Shown here piece after piece: positions 25,380 through 35,027 of a stretch of 64,000 nt of DNA; position 1 is the first letter of the stretch; every line of letters begins with the position of its first letter. The stretch spans positions 62,001 to 126,000 of the forward strand of contig NZ_VCYH01000008.1 in assembly GCF_030464345.1 (NCBI RefSeq). The letters run 5' to 3'. Position numbers and translations under genes: made by a program. This stretch comes from Methanoculleus frigidifontis (GTDB lineage Archaea; Halobacteriota; Methanomicrobia; Methanomicrobiales; Methanoculleaceae). Under the pieces are notes generated by a model. That model saw only the letters and a list, made by a program, of their open reading frames with translations, ran no database searches and was not told where the DNA came from.

Positions 25380-26490
25380 TCAGGACCTCGACCACGTGGT
25401 CGATCTCCTCGTCGGTGATGACCAGCGGGGGGACAAGACGCAGGTTGCCGTCTGCGGCGCAGTTCACCAGCACGCCCTCCTCGGCGCAGCGCTGCTGCAC
25501 CTCGGGGCACCGCTCCCCGACGGAGATGCCGATCATCAGGCCGCGGACGCGGGGTTCGTGAGCGGCGAGCCCCTGCCGGAACCGCTCGCCCTTCTGCGGG
25601 ATGTCGGGGAGGATCTCCTCAACGACGCCGAGGGTGGCGAGCGCCGCGGCAGAAGCGAGGGGGCCGCCTGCAAAGGTGCTCCCATGCTCGCCCTTCCGGA
25701 ACTCAAGCCCCTCACGGGCGACGAGCGCCCCGATGGGGAACCCGCTTGCAAGCCCCTTGGCGAGCGTCACGATGTCGGGCGTAACCCCGGTCTGCTGGAT
25801 CCCGAGCCATGTTCCCGTCCTGCCGATGCCGGTCTGGACTTCGTCGACGATCATCAGGGCGCCGGCATCGTCGCAGATCTCCCGGATGCCCGCGAAGAAG
25901 CTGTCCGGCGGGACGATGACGCCGGCCTCGCCCTGGATCGGTTCGACGAAGACGCCGGCGGTGCTTGCGTTCACCGCTTCCGCGACGCCGTCGAGGTCGC
26001 CGTACTCGACGAAGGTGCAGGCCGGTTCGAGCGGCGCGAAGGGTTCGCGGATCGCCGGTTTGTGGGTGACCGCAAGCGACCCGCAGGTCCGGCCGTGGAA
26101 GCCGTTGGTGAACGCGACGAAGTTCTTCTTGCCGGTCCGAACCCGGGCGAGCTTGACGGCGCCCTCGTTCGCCTCGGCGCCGGAGTTACTGAAGAACGCC
26201 TTTGCCTGATCCGTTATTTCCACAAGCTTTGCTGCAAGCTCCGCCTGGTGAGGTACGTAGTAGAGGTTCGAGCAGTGGATGAGCTCGGCCGCCTGCCTGC
26301 TGACGGCCTCCACCACCGCCGGGTGGCAATGGCCGGTGCTGCAGACCGCGATTCCTGCCACGCAGTCGATGTACTCCTTTCCGGCATCGTCCCAGACGCG
26401 GGAGCCCCGGCCGCGGACGATCTTCATCGTCCGGCCGAATGCCGGCATGACGTAGCGGGCGTCGAGCGCCCGGGTGTCCTGTTCTGCCAT
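25363..26490 (-). CDS. argD: Acetylornithine aminotransferase
   Basis: A 375-residue class-III PLP aminotransferase of arginine synthesis, which can also serve in lysine synthesis. Recognised parts are YIDCVAGIAVCSTGHCHPAV, SNSGAEANEGAVKLAR, FHGRT, VEPIQGEAGVIVP, VDEVQTGIGRTG and the PLP Lys in DIVTLAKGLASGFPIGA. GSTFAGGPLASAAA closes the active site. Length is typical for ArgD. It sits between guaA and hisC in a six-gene unit. Confidence 0.93.
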   Translation of the reverse strand: MAEQDTRALDARYVMPAFGRTMKIVRGRGSRVWDDAGKEYIDCVAGIAVCSTGHCHPAVVEAVSRQAAELIHCSNLYYVPHQAELAAKLVEITDQAKAFFSNSGAEANEGAVKLARVRTGKKNFVAFTNGFHGRTCGSLAVTHKPAIREPFAPLEPACTFVEYGDLDGVAEAVNASTAGVFVEPIQGEAGVIVPPDSFFAGIREICDDAGALMIVDEVQTGIGRTGTWLGIQQTGVTPDIVTLAKGLASGFPIGALVAREGLEFRKGEHGSTFAGGPLASAAALATLGVVEEILPDIPQKGERFRQGLAAHEPRVRGLMIGISVGERCPEVQQRCAEEGVLVNCAADGNLRLVPPLVITDEEIDHVVEVLNAALD

Positions 26491-26500
26491 GTTTTCTCCC

Positions 26501-27418
26501 TCACTCGTACTCGATGGTTGCCGGGGGTTTCGGGGTCACGTCGTAGACGACGCGGGCGACACCCGGGATCTCGGAGGTGATCTTCGAGGCCATGCTGGTG
26601 AGCACGTCGTAAGGCAGCAGGAGCGGGTCGGCCGTCATGCCGTCGCGGGAGAAGACCGCACGGACCGCCACGATCCAGCCGTGCAGGCGGACGTCGCCCT
26701 TCACGCCGGTTCCCTGCCCGACGAGCGCGGCAAAGCACTGCCACGGCAGGAACTCCTCGACGAGGTACTCCTCGACGATGGCGTTCGCCTCGCGCACCAT
26801 CTCCACCTTCTCGCGGGTCACCTCGCCGATCACCCGGACGGCGAGTCCCGGACCCGGGAACGGCATCCTGTGCTGGATCTCAGCCGGAAGGCCGAGGGCA
26901 CCGGCCACTTCACGCACTTCGTCCTTGTAGAGGTCTTCCAGCGGTTCGATGACCGATGCGAACTCCATGTGGAGGGGCATCCCGCCGACGTTGTGGTGGC
27001 TCTTGATGCCGCCTTCGCTCTCGATCCGGTCGGGGTAGATGGTGCCCTGCAGGAGATGGGTCGCCCCGGTCCGCTGTGCCTCGCGTTCGAAGACCCGGAT
27101 GAACCGCTCGCCGATGGCTTTGCGTTTCTCCTCGGGGTCGGTGACGCCTTCGAGGACGGCGAAGAACTCGTCCGCCGCATCGACGATGTGGAGATTCATG
27201 TCCCCGAAGAGGGTGCGGATCCGGTCGGTCTCGCCTTTGCGCATGAGGCCGGTGTCGACGTATATCGGCACGAGGCGGTCGCCGATGGCGCGTGCTGCGA
27301 GGGCGGCGCAGACCGAACTGTCGACGCCTCCCGAGAGCGCCATGACGACCTTGCCGTCGCCCGCATCCTTCTGGATCCGGGCGATTGCCGTATCGATAAA
27401 TTTCTGGGTGTTTACCAT
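26501..27418 (-). CDS. guaAB: GMP synthase, ATP-pyrophosphatase subunit
   Basis: A 305-residue subunit that adenylates XMP and aminates it to GMP. It carries the PP-loop [10 protein letters not shown], the dimerisation domain with [17 protein letters not shown] and the C-terminal signature PPATIEYE. As in most archaea, the glutaminase domain is absent and must be a separate gene, not found in this window. The ATG at 27418 has AGGTGA eight bases upstream and is preferred over GTG 27430. It follows pyrG with an eight-base gap. Confidence 0.95.
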   Translation of the reverse strand: MVNTQKFIDTAIARIQKDAGDGKVVMALSGGVDSSVCAALAARAIGDRLVPIYVDTGLMRKGETDRIRTLFGDMNLHIVDAADEFFAVLEGVTDPEEKRKAIGERFIRVFEREAQRTGATHLLQGTIYPDRIESEGGIKSHHNVGGMPLHMEFASVIEPLEDLYKDEVREVAGALGLPAEIQHRMPFPGPGLAVRVIGEVTREKVEMVREANAIVEEYLVEEFLPWQCFAALVGQGTGVKGDVRLHGWIVAVRAVFSRDGMTADPLLLPYDVLTSMASKITSEIPGVARVVYDVTPKPPATIEYE

Positions 27419-27426
27419 TGTTTCAG

Positions 27427-29016
27427 TCACCTGGTCTGGGTGGTAATTTTATTCTTCCGGCACGCCGCCACAAACCCGAGGTAGGGGGGCGAGGGGTGTG
27501 TCGGGCTTGATCTGAATTCGGGGTGGAACTGGGTTGCGAGGAAGAAGGGGTGGTCCGCTATCTCGCAGACCTCCATCCTGTTTGCACAGGTCCCCGAGAA
27601 GACGAGTCCTGCCTCTTCGAGCGTCGGGATATACTCCGGATTGACCTCGTAGCGGTGGCGGTGCCGCTCCACGATCGGGTTTGCGCCGTACAGATCGGTG
27701 ATTCGGGTGCCTTTCTCAAGATCGATCGAGCAGTCCCCGAGCCGCATGGTCCCGCCGAGGTCGACGACATCCTCCTGCTCGGGAAGGATGGCGATGACGT
27801 GACTCCCGCCGCCCATCTCTTCGCTTGTGGCGTCGGCTATCCCGACGACGTCGCGCGCGAACTCGATCACGGCGAGCTGGAACCCGAGGCAGAGTCCGAG
27901 ATAGGGGATCTGCTTCTCCCGCGCGTAGCGGATCGCCTGGAGCTTCCCGTCGATCCCGCGCTTCCCGAATCCGCCCGGAACCAGAATGCCGTCGACGTCT
28001 GCGAGCTGCTGGATGGTGCAGGTCTCGGCATCGAGCCAGCGGATATCCACCTCGGTCGAGAGCGCTCTTCCCGCATGCTTGAGCGCCTCTTTGATGGAGA
28101 TGTAGACGTCTTCGATGCCGTATTTGCTGACGATGGCAACCGTAATCCGGTTGGTGTACTCCTGCGAGACGGTGCGGTACCACTCGGTATCCGGTTCGCT
28201 GTTTTTGAGGTTCAGGTACCCGGTCACGACGTCGGCGATCCCTTCCTTCTCCATCTCCATCGGGACGTGGTAAATGTCGGGCACGTCTTTCGCGCTGATG
28301 ACGGCCTTCGCCGGGACGTCGGTGAAGGCGGAGATCTTCTTCTTGGTCTGCGGGCCGATCACCACTTTGCACCGCCCGACGATGATGTCGGGGTGGAGCC
28401 CGAGCTCGCGCAGCGCCTTCACCGAGTGCTGGGTGGGCTTTGTCTTGAGGTCGCCCATCGTGTCCACCGGAACGAGCGTGACATGCACCAGAACCATGTC
28501 CTCCCGCGCAATCTCGGCGTGCATCTGCCGGATGGCTTCGAGGAACGGCATGCTCTCGATATCGCCGACGGTGCCGCCCACTTCCACCAGGCAGATGTCG
28601 GCCTGTTTCCCGGGCTCGATCTCCTCCTGTGCGGCTTTTGCGATGCAGTGCCGGATCTCGTCGGTGATGTGCGGGATGATCTGGACGGTCGCTCCCAGGT
28701 AATCTCCCCGCCGCTCTTTGTCGATGACGTTCCGGTAAACCTTCCCGGTGGTGATGTTGTGGATGGATTTCAGGTTGATATCCAGGAACCGCTCATAGTT
28801 GCCGAGATCGAGGTCGACCTCGCCGCCGTCGCTGAGCACGAAGACCTCTCCGTGCTGTGCGGGGTTCATGGTGCCGGCATCGATGTTGAGGTAGGGGTCG
28901 ATCTTCACCGCGGTCACCCGGTACCCGCGGTTCTTGAGCAACCGGCCGATCGATGCGGTGGTGATGCCCTTCCCAAGGCCACTCATGACGCCGCCAGTAA
29001 CCACAATATACTTCAA
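27427..29016 (-). CDS. pyrG: CTP synthase
   Basis: A 529-residue enzyme that aminates UTP to CTP using glutamine. The N-terminal synthase domain starts [18 protein letters not shown] (P-loop) and has [15 protein letters not shown] and [12 protein letters not shown]. The C-terminal class-I glutaminase has [11 protein letters not shown], the Cys nucleophile in [11 protein letters not shown], and the His-x-Glu in FHPEFRS. The start codon must be TTG at 29016, because the family begins at this Lys-Tyr-Ile; an AGGAAAG and a GGAG lie just upstream. It is the first gene of a six-gene operon. Confidence 0.95.
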   Translation of the reverse strand: MKYIVVTGGVMSGLGKGITTASIGRLLKNRGYRVTAVKIDPYLNIDAGTMNPAQHGEVFVLSDGGEVDLDLGNYERFLDINLKSIHNITTGKVYRNVIDKERRGDYLGATVQIIPHITDEIRHCIAKAAQEEIEPGKQADICLVEVGGTVGDIESMPFLEAIRQMHAEIAREDMVLVHVTLVPVDTMGDLKTKPTQHSVKALRELGLHPDIIVGRCKVVIGPQTKKKISAFTDVPAKAVISAKDVPDIYHVPMEMEKEGIADVVTGYLNLKNSEPDTEWYRTVSQEYTNRITVAIVSKYGIEDVYISIKEALKHAGRALSTEVDIRWLDAETCTIQQLADVDGILVPGGFGKRGIDGKLQAIRYAREKQIPYLGLCLGFQLAVIEFARDVVGIADATSEEMGGGSHVIAILPEQEDVVDLGGTMRLGDCSIDLEKGTRITDLYGANPIVERHRHRYEVNPEYIPTLEEAGLVFSGTCANRMEVCEIADHPFFLATQFHPEFRSSPTHPSPPYLGFVAACRKNKITTQTR

Positions 29017-29144
29017 AACTTTCCTACTCCTGCAAGGTAGATTGCAATCCAGTGTACCTATTTGTCCGCGCAGTATAGAGAAGTTATTGCTCCGGGAAAG
29101 GGATGCGAGGCCGGGGCTCCAGGCCGTCCGCCACGCTCCGCGTA

Positions 29145-29552
29145 TCATTCCTGCACAACGGCGAACGCCGCGGATGTGCGGGAGAGCAGTGTTCCGTCCT
29201 CCGCGCAGACGTCGCTTTCGGTGAAGGCGACCCGGCGGCCTTTCCGCACCACCCGGGCGGTCGCGGTGATGGTGCCGCGGTTGACGCCTTTCAGAAACCC
29301 GGTGTTCTCCGAGATGGTGGCGATCCCCTCTCCAGGTTTGAGGGCGGTGGTGAGGGCGAGAGCCATGGCTTCGTCGGCGAGGGCGACGTAGAGCCCGCCC
29401 TGGAGCCAGCCAACGCCGTTCAGCATGTCGGGGCGGACGGCCATCGAGAGAGCCGCGGTGCCGTTGCCGTAGCTGCCGACCTCGACCTCCATCAGCCGGA
29501 AGAAGGGGTTTGCGTCTCTTCCCTGCTGCGCAAGTGCTTCGAGATACTCCAT
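29145..29552 (-). CDS. PaaI-like hotdog-fold thioesterase
   Basis: A 135-residue hotdog protein. The pattern MRPDMLNG-type strand is seen as [19 protein letters not shown], followed by the central helix [14 protein letters not shown] and strands [15 protein letters not shown]. These match the PaaI/YbgC-type acyl-CoA thioesterases. The conserved Asn-Gly before the helix is present. The substrate is unknown. It is monocistronic, upstream of pyrG in the same orientation but 128 bases away. Confidence 0.88.
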   Translation of the reverse strand: MEYLEALAQQGRDANPFFRLMEVEVGSYGNGTAALSMAVRPDMLNGVGWLQGGLYVALADEAMALALTTALKPGEGIATISENTGFLKGVNRGTITATARVVRKGRRVAFTESDVCAEDGTLLSRTSAAFAVVQE

Positions 29553-29652
29553 TGTGTCACTTCAAAATGGCGTGAGCGATCCGGCGGGATAAGCGTTGCG
29601 TCTCCCGGCCGGATTGGAAATATTGATGCTGCTCTTCTTCCTTTGATCCTCT

Positions 29653-29880
29653 ATGGACGAAGATACGAAAGAACTGCTCCGCGATCTTGTCTGGCTCAAC
29701 GCCGTCATTGCGACCGAGCTCATCCAGATAACCGAGAATACGTCGGCGATTCTCCGGAAGGAAGCGCCGCCGGAGAGTTGCCTCGTCGAGCACGCGGCGC
29801 TCCGGGCGACGGCGCTCGAGATAGCTGACCGCTGCCGTCCCGGGACGATGCTCCGCCAGCACCTCGAGAAGCATCAGTGA
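29653..29880 (+). CDS. Small helical protein of unknown function
   Basis: A 75-residue acidic, helix-rich protein (MDEDTKELLRDLVWLNAVIA, then ATELIQITENTSAILRKEA). No membrane segment or metal motif. An AT-rich box (GGAAATATTG, about 29617-29626) lies about 28-30 bases before the ATG and no ribosome site is present, which fits a leaderless message. I do not recognise a family; coding is supported by a clean start, amino-acid composition and position in a gap between opposed genes. Confidence 0.6.
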   Translation: MDEDTKELLRDLVWLNAVIATELIQITENTSAILRKEAPPESCLVEHAALRATALEIADRCRPGTMLRQHLEKHQ

Positions 29881-29960
29881 AAAGCGGGGGGGCAGTTCTC
29901 CACTTCGGGTTTTTCCGGGATCATCCGGGAGGGGATCTTTTCCCCGGGACCCCACAGGAA

Positions 29961-32948
29961 TCACACCCTGGACGATCCGTCCCCTTCCGGCGTCACTTCC
30001 CCTTCCGGCGTCATTTCCTCTTCCGGCGTCACTTCCCCTTCCGGCGTCACTTCCTCTTCCGGCGTCACTTCCCCTTCCGGCGTTACTTCTTCTTCGGGTG
30101 TCACTTCCTCTTCCGGCGTTACTTCTTCTTCGGGTGTCACTTCCTCTTCGGGTGTCACTTCAGCAGTCGTCTCTGTCGGGGTCGGAGCGGTCGTCGGTGC
30201 GGCCGGGTTGACGTAATGGCTCACGCCGGTTGCGGTCACCTGGTGTCCGGTCGGATCGTCTGCCGTGGCCGTGGCGGTGTTTTCATAGACGGCGCCCTGG
30301 AGGTCCTGTGCCACACCGTTTGCGGTGTACGTCCACGTCTCGCCGGGGTCAAGCTGTCCGTTGCCGTTATCACCGGTGGGCTGTCCTGCGATCGGAACGG
30401 CTTGATCGTCGGTCACCCGGACGTCTATGAGCGGCACCGTTCCAGGGTTCGTCACCTCGTATGTCCACGTTACCGGGTCTCCGGCCGCGATCTCCGGGTA
30501 CGGCGGGTTACTGGCGTCTTCGCCGTTGGTGTACTTGGTGACGGCGATCGTGCCCTCTGCCGGCGGGTTCGTGTAGTGGCTTACGTCGGTTGCGGTCACC
30601 TGATTGCCGCCCGGGTCGTCTGCCGTGACCGTGGCGATGTTTTCGTAGTAATCGCCCGGCAGGCCTATCACGATCGCCGCCCTGGCGGTTATGGCGTAGA
30701 TCCACGTCTCACCGGGATCGAGCTCGCCGTCACTGTCCGTATCGCCTGAATCCGGCCCGTCTACCGGGCCGACCCCATCGTCCGTCACCCGGACGTTCGC
30801 GAGCGGCACCGTTCCAGGGTTCGTCACCTCGTATGTCCAGGTTACCTCGTCGTCGGGGTAGATGGCCGGTCCCGGCGGTTCTTTGGCATCCTCACCGTTG
30901 GTGTACTTGGTGATGACGATCGCGCCCGTTTCGGCGGCGCTCGTGTAGTGGCTCACGTCGCTCGCCGTTATCCGGCTCCCGCCCGGAAGGTCTGCCGTGA
31001 TCGTGGCGTTGTTCGCGTAGTATCCACCCGGCAGGGTCGATGTGTCGACGGCCACGCCCTTGATCTCAAAGATCCAGGTCTCTCCGGGATCGAGCAGGTC
31101 GTCGGAGTTGCCGTTGATCTCATGCGGCGGTCCTGCCTGTGGTCGAACCGGCCCGAGCTGGTCGTCGGTCACCCCGACGTTCGCGAGAGAGACCGCCCCT
31201 GTGTTTATGATCCGGTACGTCCATGTCACCGGGCCTCCGGCAGTGACGTATGGTCCGGGCGGAGTTTTTGCATCCTCACCTTCGGTGAGTTTGGTGACGT
31301 TGATGGCGGCGCTGGTGTAGTGGCTTGTGTCGGTTGCATTGACCCGGGTTTTGCCGGCATCTTCTGCCGTGACCGTGGCGTTGTTTGTGTAGGAGCCGCC
31401 CGGCAGCGTCGCGGTGTTCACCGCCGTGCCGTTCTTGCGGTAAACCCAGGTCTCGTTCGGGTCGAGTATGCCGTTCCGGTTCGCATCGCCGGCATCCGGC
31501 CCGCTGATCGGGCCTACCTGATCATCGATCACCGAGACGTTCAGCAGCGGGGCGGTCCTGTTGTTCGTGACGTTGTAGGTCCACGTCACCATATCCCCGA
31601 CAGTGACATTCGGTCCCGGCGGCGCTTTTGCGTCGATGCCGTTCGTATATTTGGTGAGATTGATGCCGGGACGGAGCGGAGCCGTCGGCGTTGGTGTCGG
31701 TGTTGTTGGCACTGGTGTCGTCGGTGTCGGCGTCGGCGCCGCGACCTCTTTCAGCTTCACGACCCATGCGTCGGTGACGTTCGACGCACGGGCCGTGAAC
31801 GTTCCGGCGAAGACGTACTCGTCCGTTGCGGTCTGCAGAACGGCGTTCGCCCGGTCTGCAAAGACGCCGCCGTAGGTCCGGTTCCAGATCTCGTTGCCGT
31901 CGGCGTCGAATTTGACGAGCAGCGCATCGGTATTCTCCCCCTGCGCTCCTCGCTCACCGGCGACGAGGACTCCCGCGTCGTCCGTCGGAATAACGGCGTT
32001 CGCCGATGTATTCTCGCCGGGTGCTGCGTAGGTGACGTTCCAGACAGTGCTGCCGTTGCCGGCGAGCCGGAGGACGAATGCGTCGGTACCGGTGCGGTTC
32101 TGCTCTCGTGTTACGGCGGACGTCCCGGCCACGAGAAGGCCGCTGTCCGGCGTGACGGCGAGTGCGCGGGCTTCATCGTCCCCGGCGCTGCCGTAGGTCG
32201 CGTTCCAGACTTCACTGCCGTTTTCGTCGATCATGACGATCCAGGCATCGGCTCCCCCGGACGCTGTAGATGCGGCCGCTCCCGCGAAGGCGTAGCCGCC
32301 GCCGGGCAGGGCGACGATGACGCCCGCGGTCTCGTTCGCGCCGGATTGCCCGTAGGTTCTGTTCCAGACCTCGCCGCCGGTCCCGTTCACCTTCACGACG
32401 AGAGCGTCGGTGCTCCCCGTCCCGTAAGGTTCCAGCGAACCGGCAAGGAGGTACCCTCCGTCGGAGGCGTTCACAACCGACGCTCCCGTGGCGTTGACCT
32501 CTCCCCCGCCGTATTTCCGGTTCCAGATCTCGCCGCCGGAGCCGTTGATCGCGACCGCCCAGGCATCGGTGTCTCTCCTGACGCTGTCGGTGATGAAGGT
32601 GTAGGTGCCTGCGAAGAGCGCTGTGGCGTTATCGGCAGGGATTACGGCACGGGCGGTGTCGTTCTCCCCCCTGCCGTAGGTCATATTCCAGATCTCGTCA
32701 CCGTCTCCGGTGATGTTGACGACCCAGGCGTCCGTGCCGCCTGCGCCGTACGTGTCGGTCTCTCCGGCAAAGAGGTATCCCGTCCCGTTCGGGTATTCCA
32801 TAACGGCATACGCGGATTCATTCCCGTCGGCTCCGCCGTAGGTTCTGTTCCAGACAACCGTCAGATCGGCTGCGGCAGTCGCGGTTATCGGAACCGCGAG
32901 ACAGAGTATGACAAAAACAAGGTAGGTGTATCGTCGATCCCATTCCAT
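29961..32948 (-). CDS. Large repetitive secreted surface protein (propeller-like repeats, DUF11-type domains, TPE tail)
   Basis: A 995-residue protein with a signal peptide (RRYTYLVFVILCLAVPITATA). Residues about 30-420 hold about seven repeats of 50-60 residues of the form EVWNRTYGG...AVVxxxDGGYLxAG...TDAW, likely a beta-propeller. A Thr-Pro linker follows, then four roughly 120-residue immunoglobulin-like domains of the DUF11/DUF7507 type (KYTNGEDAKEPPGP, TWTYEVTNPGTVPLANVRVT, LDPGETW). The C-terminus is ten TPEEEV-type hexapeptides ending DGSSRV, with no membrane anchor. Start 32948 is set by GGAGGTG seven bases upstream. Many N-x-S/T sites suggest glycosylation. Probably an S-layer-associated or secreted adhesin; role unknown. 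Confidence 0.85.
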   Translation of the reverse strand: MEWDRRYTYLVFVILCLAVPITATAAADLTVVWNRTYGGADGNESAYAVMEYPNGTGYLFAGETDTYGAGGTDAWVVNITGDGDEIWNMTYGRGENDTARAVIPADNATALFAGTYTFITDSVRRDTDAWAVAINGSGGEIWNRKYGGGEVNATGASVVNASDGGYLLAGSLEPYGTGSTDALVVKVNGTGGEVWNRTYGQSGANETAGVIVALPGGGYAFAGAAASTASGGADAWIVMIDENGSEVWNATYGSAGDDEARALAVTPDSGLLVAGTSAVTREQNRTGTDAFVLRLAGNGSTVWNVTYAAPGENTSANAVIPTDDAGVLVAGERGAQGENTDALLVKFDADGNEIWNRTYGGVFADRANAVLQTATDEYVFAGTFTARASNVTDAWVVKLKEVAAPTPTPTTPVPTTPTPTPTAPLRPGINLTKYTNGIDAKAPPGPNVTVGDMVTWTYNVTNNRTAPLLNVSVIDDQVGPISGPDAGDANRNGILDPNETWVYRKNGTAVNTATLPGGSYTNNATVTAEDAGKTRVNATDTSHYTSAAINVTKLTEGEDAKTPPGPYVTAGGPVTWTYRIINTGAVSLANVGVTDDQLGPVRPQAGPPHEINGNSDDLLDPGETWIFEIKGVAVDTSTLPGGYYANNATITADLPGGSRITASDVSHYTSAAETGAIVITKYTNGEDAKEPPGPAIYPDDEVTWTYEVTNPGTVPLANVRVTDDGVGPVDGPDSGDTDSDGELDPGETWIYAITARAAIVIGLPGDYYENIATVTADDPGGNQVTATDVSHYTNPPAEGTIAVTKYTNGEDASNPPYPEIAAGDPVTWTYEVTNPGTVPLIDVRVTDDQAVPIAGQPTGDNGNGQLDPGETWTYTANGVAQDLQGAVYENTATATADDPTGHQVTATGVSHYVNPAAPTTAPTPTETTAEVTPEEEVTPEEEVTPEEEVTPEEEVTPEGEVTPEEEVTPEGEVTPEEEMTPEGEVTPEGDGSSRV
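29979..30158 (-). repeat. 18-bp coding tandem repeat (TPEEEV/TPEGEV tail)
   Basis: About ten consecutive 18-base units, visible on the plus strand as repeats of TTCCGGCGTCACTTCCYC and TTCGGGTGTCACTTCCTC, encode the hexapeptide Thr-Pro-Glu-(Glu/Gly)-Glu-Val at the C-terminus of the surface protein. Two synonymous unit types alternate. Such repeats change copy number easily. Confidence 0.9.
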
Positions 32949-33082
32949 AGGTACGCACCTCCGGATCACTGAGCCGCCAGGCAGGCGTGGCAGCCTTCAG
33001 GCATCTGCAACCGGCAGGTGTCGTGAGATCGCCTGCTGTAGCTCAGAATGTGAAGTGGGTGGATGCAGTGCAACATCTCGCG

Positions 33083-33096
33083 ATTATTATAATAAT
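33083..33096. promoter_or_regulatory. Palindromic AT-rich box between surface-protein and DJ-1 genes
   Basis: ATTATTATAATAAT is a perfect 14-base palindrome in an otherwise GC-rich gap. It lies about 135 bases before the surface-protein start (minus) and about 140 before the DJ-1-family start (plus), so it could serve as a TATA element in either direction with long leaders. Low certainty. Confidence 0.35.
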
Positions 33097-33235
33097 GTTG
33101 CTATAACCATGCCCCGCCGATACCTGCCTGCCATCGCCCGGCGCTGCCCCGGCTGCCTGCAAAAGGAGGGCGCACCGCGGCCGGGGTCGGGCGACACCAA
33201 CACTCTTATTGGCGGACTGCGATCAGTACGTATCT

Positions 33236-33748
33236 ATGAAGCTGCTGCTCGTCATCGCGCCGGAGCACTACCGCGATGAAGAACTCGACGAACCCGCCCG
33301 TGCCTTCAGGGAAGCCGGTGTCGACTACGACATCGCCTCGACGGCATCCGGGACGTGTACCGGGATGCTGGGGGGCACCGCAGAGGCCGCCCTGGCGCTT
33401 GACTGCGTCGACCCCGGAGCGTATGCGGCCATCGTCGTGGTCGGGGGTGCCGGTGCGCCCGGGCACCTCTGGAAGAACGACCATCTCATCTCCCGTGTCC
33501 GGGAATTTGCGGCGCAGGGGAAAGTCGTCGCCGCAATCTGCCTCTCGCCGGTCGTCCTGGCACGGGCCGGGCTGCTCAAAGGTCGGCAGGCAACGGTCTA
33601 CCGGACCGACGTATCGGTCAGGGAGATGGAGAGGGGCGGTGCACACCTCCTTGACATGCCGGTCGTTGCCGATATGCAGTACGTCACCGCGAACGGGCCC
33701 GCAGCCGCTGCTGCATTTGCCGACGTGATCCTATCGAAACTGGAATGA
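33236..33748 (+). CDS. DJ-1/PfpI family protein
   Basis: A 170-residue member of the DJ-1/PfpI superfamily (MKLLLVIAPEHYRDEELDEP). The conserved Glu near residue 14 and the nucleophile-elbow Cys in VVAAICLSPVVLARAGLL are present; the residue after the Cys is Leu rather than the His of the PfpI protease triad, so protease activity is not expected from that motif. Possible roles include glyoxalase or chaperone-like functions. The next gene overlaps by four bases (ATGA), so both are co-translated. Start 33236 removes a nine-residue extension with no similarity. Confidence 0.88.
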   Translation: MKLLLVIAPEHYRDEELDEPARAFREAGVDYDIASTASGTCTGMLGGTAEAALALDCVDPGAYAAIVVVGGAGAPGHLWKNDHLISRVREFAAQGKVVAAICLSPVVLARAGLLKGRQATVYRTDVSVREMERGGAHLLDMPVVADMQYVTANGPAAAAAFADVILSKLE

Positions 33749-34464
33749 TACGCGACGCTGCCGGGGCGCGGGTCGACCCGCAGGACTGCACGCTGGTAAT
33801 CCCTGCCTATAACGAGGAGCGGCGGATATGCACGCTCCTTGACGACGTGTCGTCGTTTCCGGGCGAACTGATCTTCGTCTGCGACGGGACGGACGCCACC
33901 GCAGATGTCGTCACCGCATTTGCGGCCATGCATCCCGATCTTTCGATCCGCTGCCTGCGCTTTGCGCAGCGCCTTGGGAAAGGCGGCGGAATCCTTGCGG
34001 GCATGCAGGCTGCGACCGGCCGTTACGTCGGGTATATGGACGCGGACTGCTCGACACGGCTCGACCAGATGCGCCTGCTCTTCGACCGTCTCGGAGAGGC
34101 GGACGGCGCTATCGGGTCGCGGTGGGTGCCGGGAGCGGTGCTCGTCGTCAGGCAGAGTTTCATGCGGCGGGCGCAGAGCCGGTTCTTCAACCTGATCGTG
34201 AAGGTGCTCTTCGGGCTCGACTATCGCGACACCCAGTGCGGGGCGAAGGTCTTCCGCAAAGAGGCGCTCGACGCCGTCTCTGCGGACCTGCGGGCAACCG
34301 GGTTCGAGTTCGACGTGGAACTCCTCTGGCGGCTCCGGCAGAAGGGGTACACCGTCGAGGAGGTATCCATCGTCTGGCAGAACATGGACGAGTCGAAGGT
34401 CGGCACCTCCGACGTCGCCGCCATGCTCACCGGGATGCTCCGGGTCAGGTTCGGGAAGGGATAA
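33745..34464 (+). CDS. Glycosyltransferase family 2 (dolichyl-phosphate mannosyltransferase-like)
   Basis: A 239-residue GT-A fold enzyme. It shows TLVIPAYNEERRI, the DGTDATAD nucleotide segment, GKGGGILAGMQAATG, the DxD-like metal motif YMDADCSTR, and DTQCGAKVFRKEALD, typical of polyprenyl-phosphate-sugar synthases. No C-terminal membrane helix is present, so it is the soluble DPM1-like type. It likely transfers a sugar to a polyprenyl phosphate for glycoprotein or glycolipid assembly. Translationally coupled to the DJ-1-family gene. Confidence 0.9.
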   Translation: MIRDAAGARVDPQDCTLVIPAYNEERRICTLLDDVSSFPGELIFVCDGTDATADVVTAFAAMHPDLSIRCLRFAQRLGKGGGILAGMQAATGRYVGYMDADCSTRLDQMRLLFDRLGEADGAIGSRWVPGAVLVVRQSFMRRAQSRFFNLIVKVLFGLDYRDTQCGAKVFRKEALDAVSADLRATGFEFDVELLWRLRQKGYTVEEVSIVWQNMDESKVGTSDVAAMLTGMLRVRFGKG

Positions 34465-34571
34465 CGTCCGGCCGCTCTTGTGAAGAATCGTGGTAAACTG
34501 TATTCTGCTATACGAAAAATAGTCCTGATTCTCGTTGTTTTCCAATAAATCTCTATTCTTCTTCGAATATT

Positions 34572-34902
34572 TCATTCTGCCGATCCGGGTGTCCGCCCGT
34601 TTTGATACAGCGTTCTGCAGGATTTGCAGATCACCCGTACGCAGTACGCGTCGAGATTCTTCCCGACGATTGAGAAGAGGGGCGATCCGTCATCCGGGCA
34701 GCAGTACCTGCTTCCGAAGCATGAGCGGCGCAGCGCTCTCTCCCGGTTCCAAAACTTCCTCCCTGACAATCTCCACGGTCCCGCTGGTTGTGCACCTGCA
34801 GGTAACATCGTACCAAAGCGAGGCGTCGGTCGTATAGCAGAGGTGTCCGACCGTCGCCCCGCACCCGGTGCAGGAGATCCAGCTGCCGTGCCTCTTCAGC
34901 AT
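34572..34902 (-). pseudogene. Cys-rich zinc-ribbon-like protein with apparent +1 frameshift
   Basis: The upstream frame reads MLKRHGSWISCTGCGATVGH, with CTGC and CRC, and ends at a stop at 34690 shortly after APLMLRKQ. The overlapping frame continues without similarity loss as YCCPDDGSPLFSIVGKN and VICKSCRTLYQNG, and stops at 34572. Joining the two near 34709 (removing one base in CAGGTACTGC) gives one protein with paired Cys sets, as expected of a zinc ribbon. It may be a real frameshift, a sequencing error, or recoding. The true start could be further upstream (GTG near 34947). It lies downstream of the copper ATPase and YHS genes. Confidence 0.55.
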
Positions 34903-35027
34903 CCGGCTATTGACGAGATTCTTCCCTATCGGCTCTTCATTCCGCACGCCTGCTGCCACAGATGATCTTGCGCGGCGGCGGGAGAAAAAGGGTTCGGGCT
35001 TGGGCTTCACCGGAGAGGTGGGGGCGG

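Noticed and set aside
27523-29040. Open frame of about 505 codons on the plus strand
   Set aside because: It lies antisense to the unmistakable CTP synthase gene. The Asp/Arg/Val-rich product has no family motif, as is usual for GC-rich shadows.
29979-30158. Regular repeats considered as a CRISPR array
   Set aside because: Units are 18 bases with no spacers, lie in frame and encode a hexapeptide tail.
30948-32972. Open frame of about 674 codons on the plus strand
   Set aside because: Antisense to the repetitive surface protein, whose strand has a signal peptide, ribosome site and recognisable repeats; the antisense product has none.
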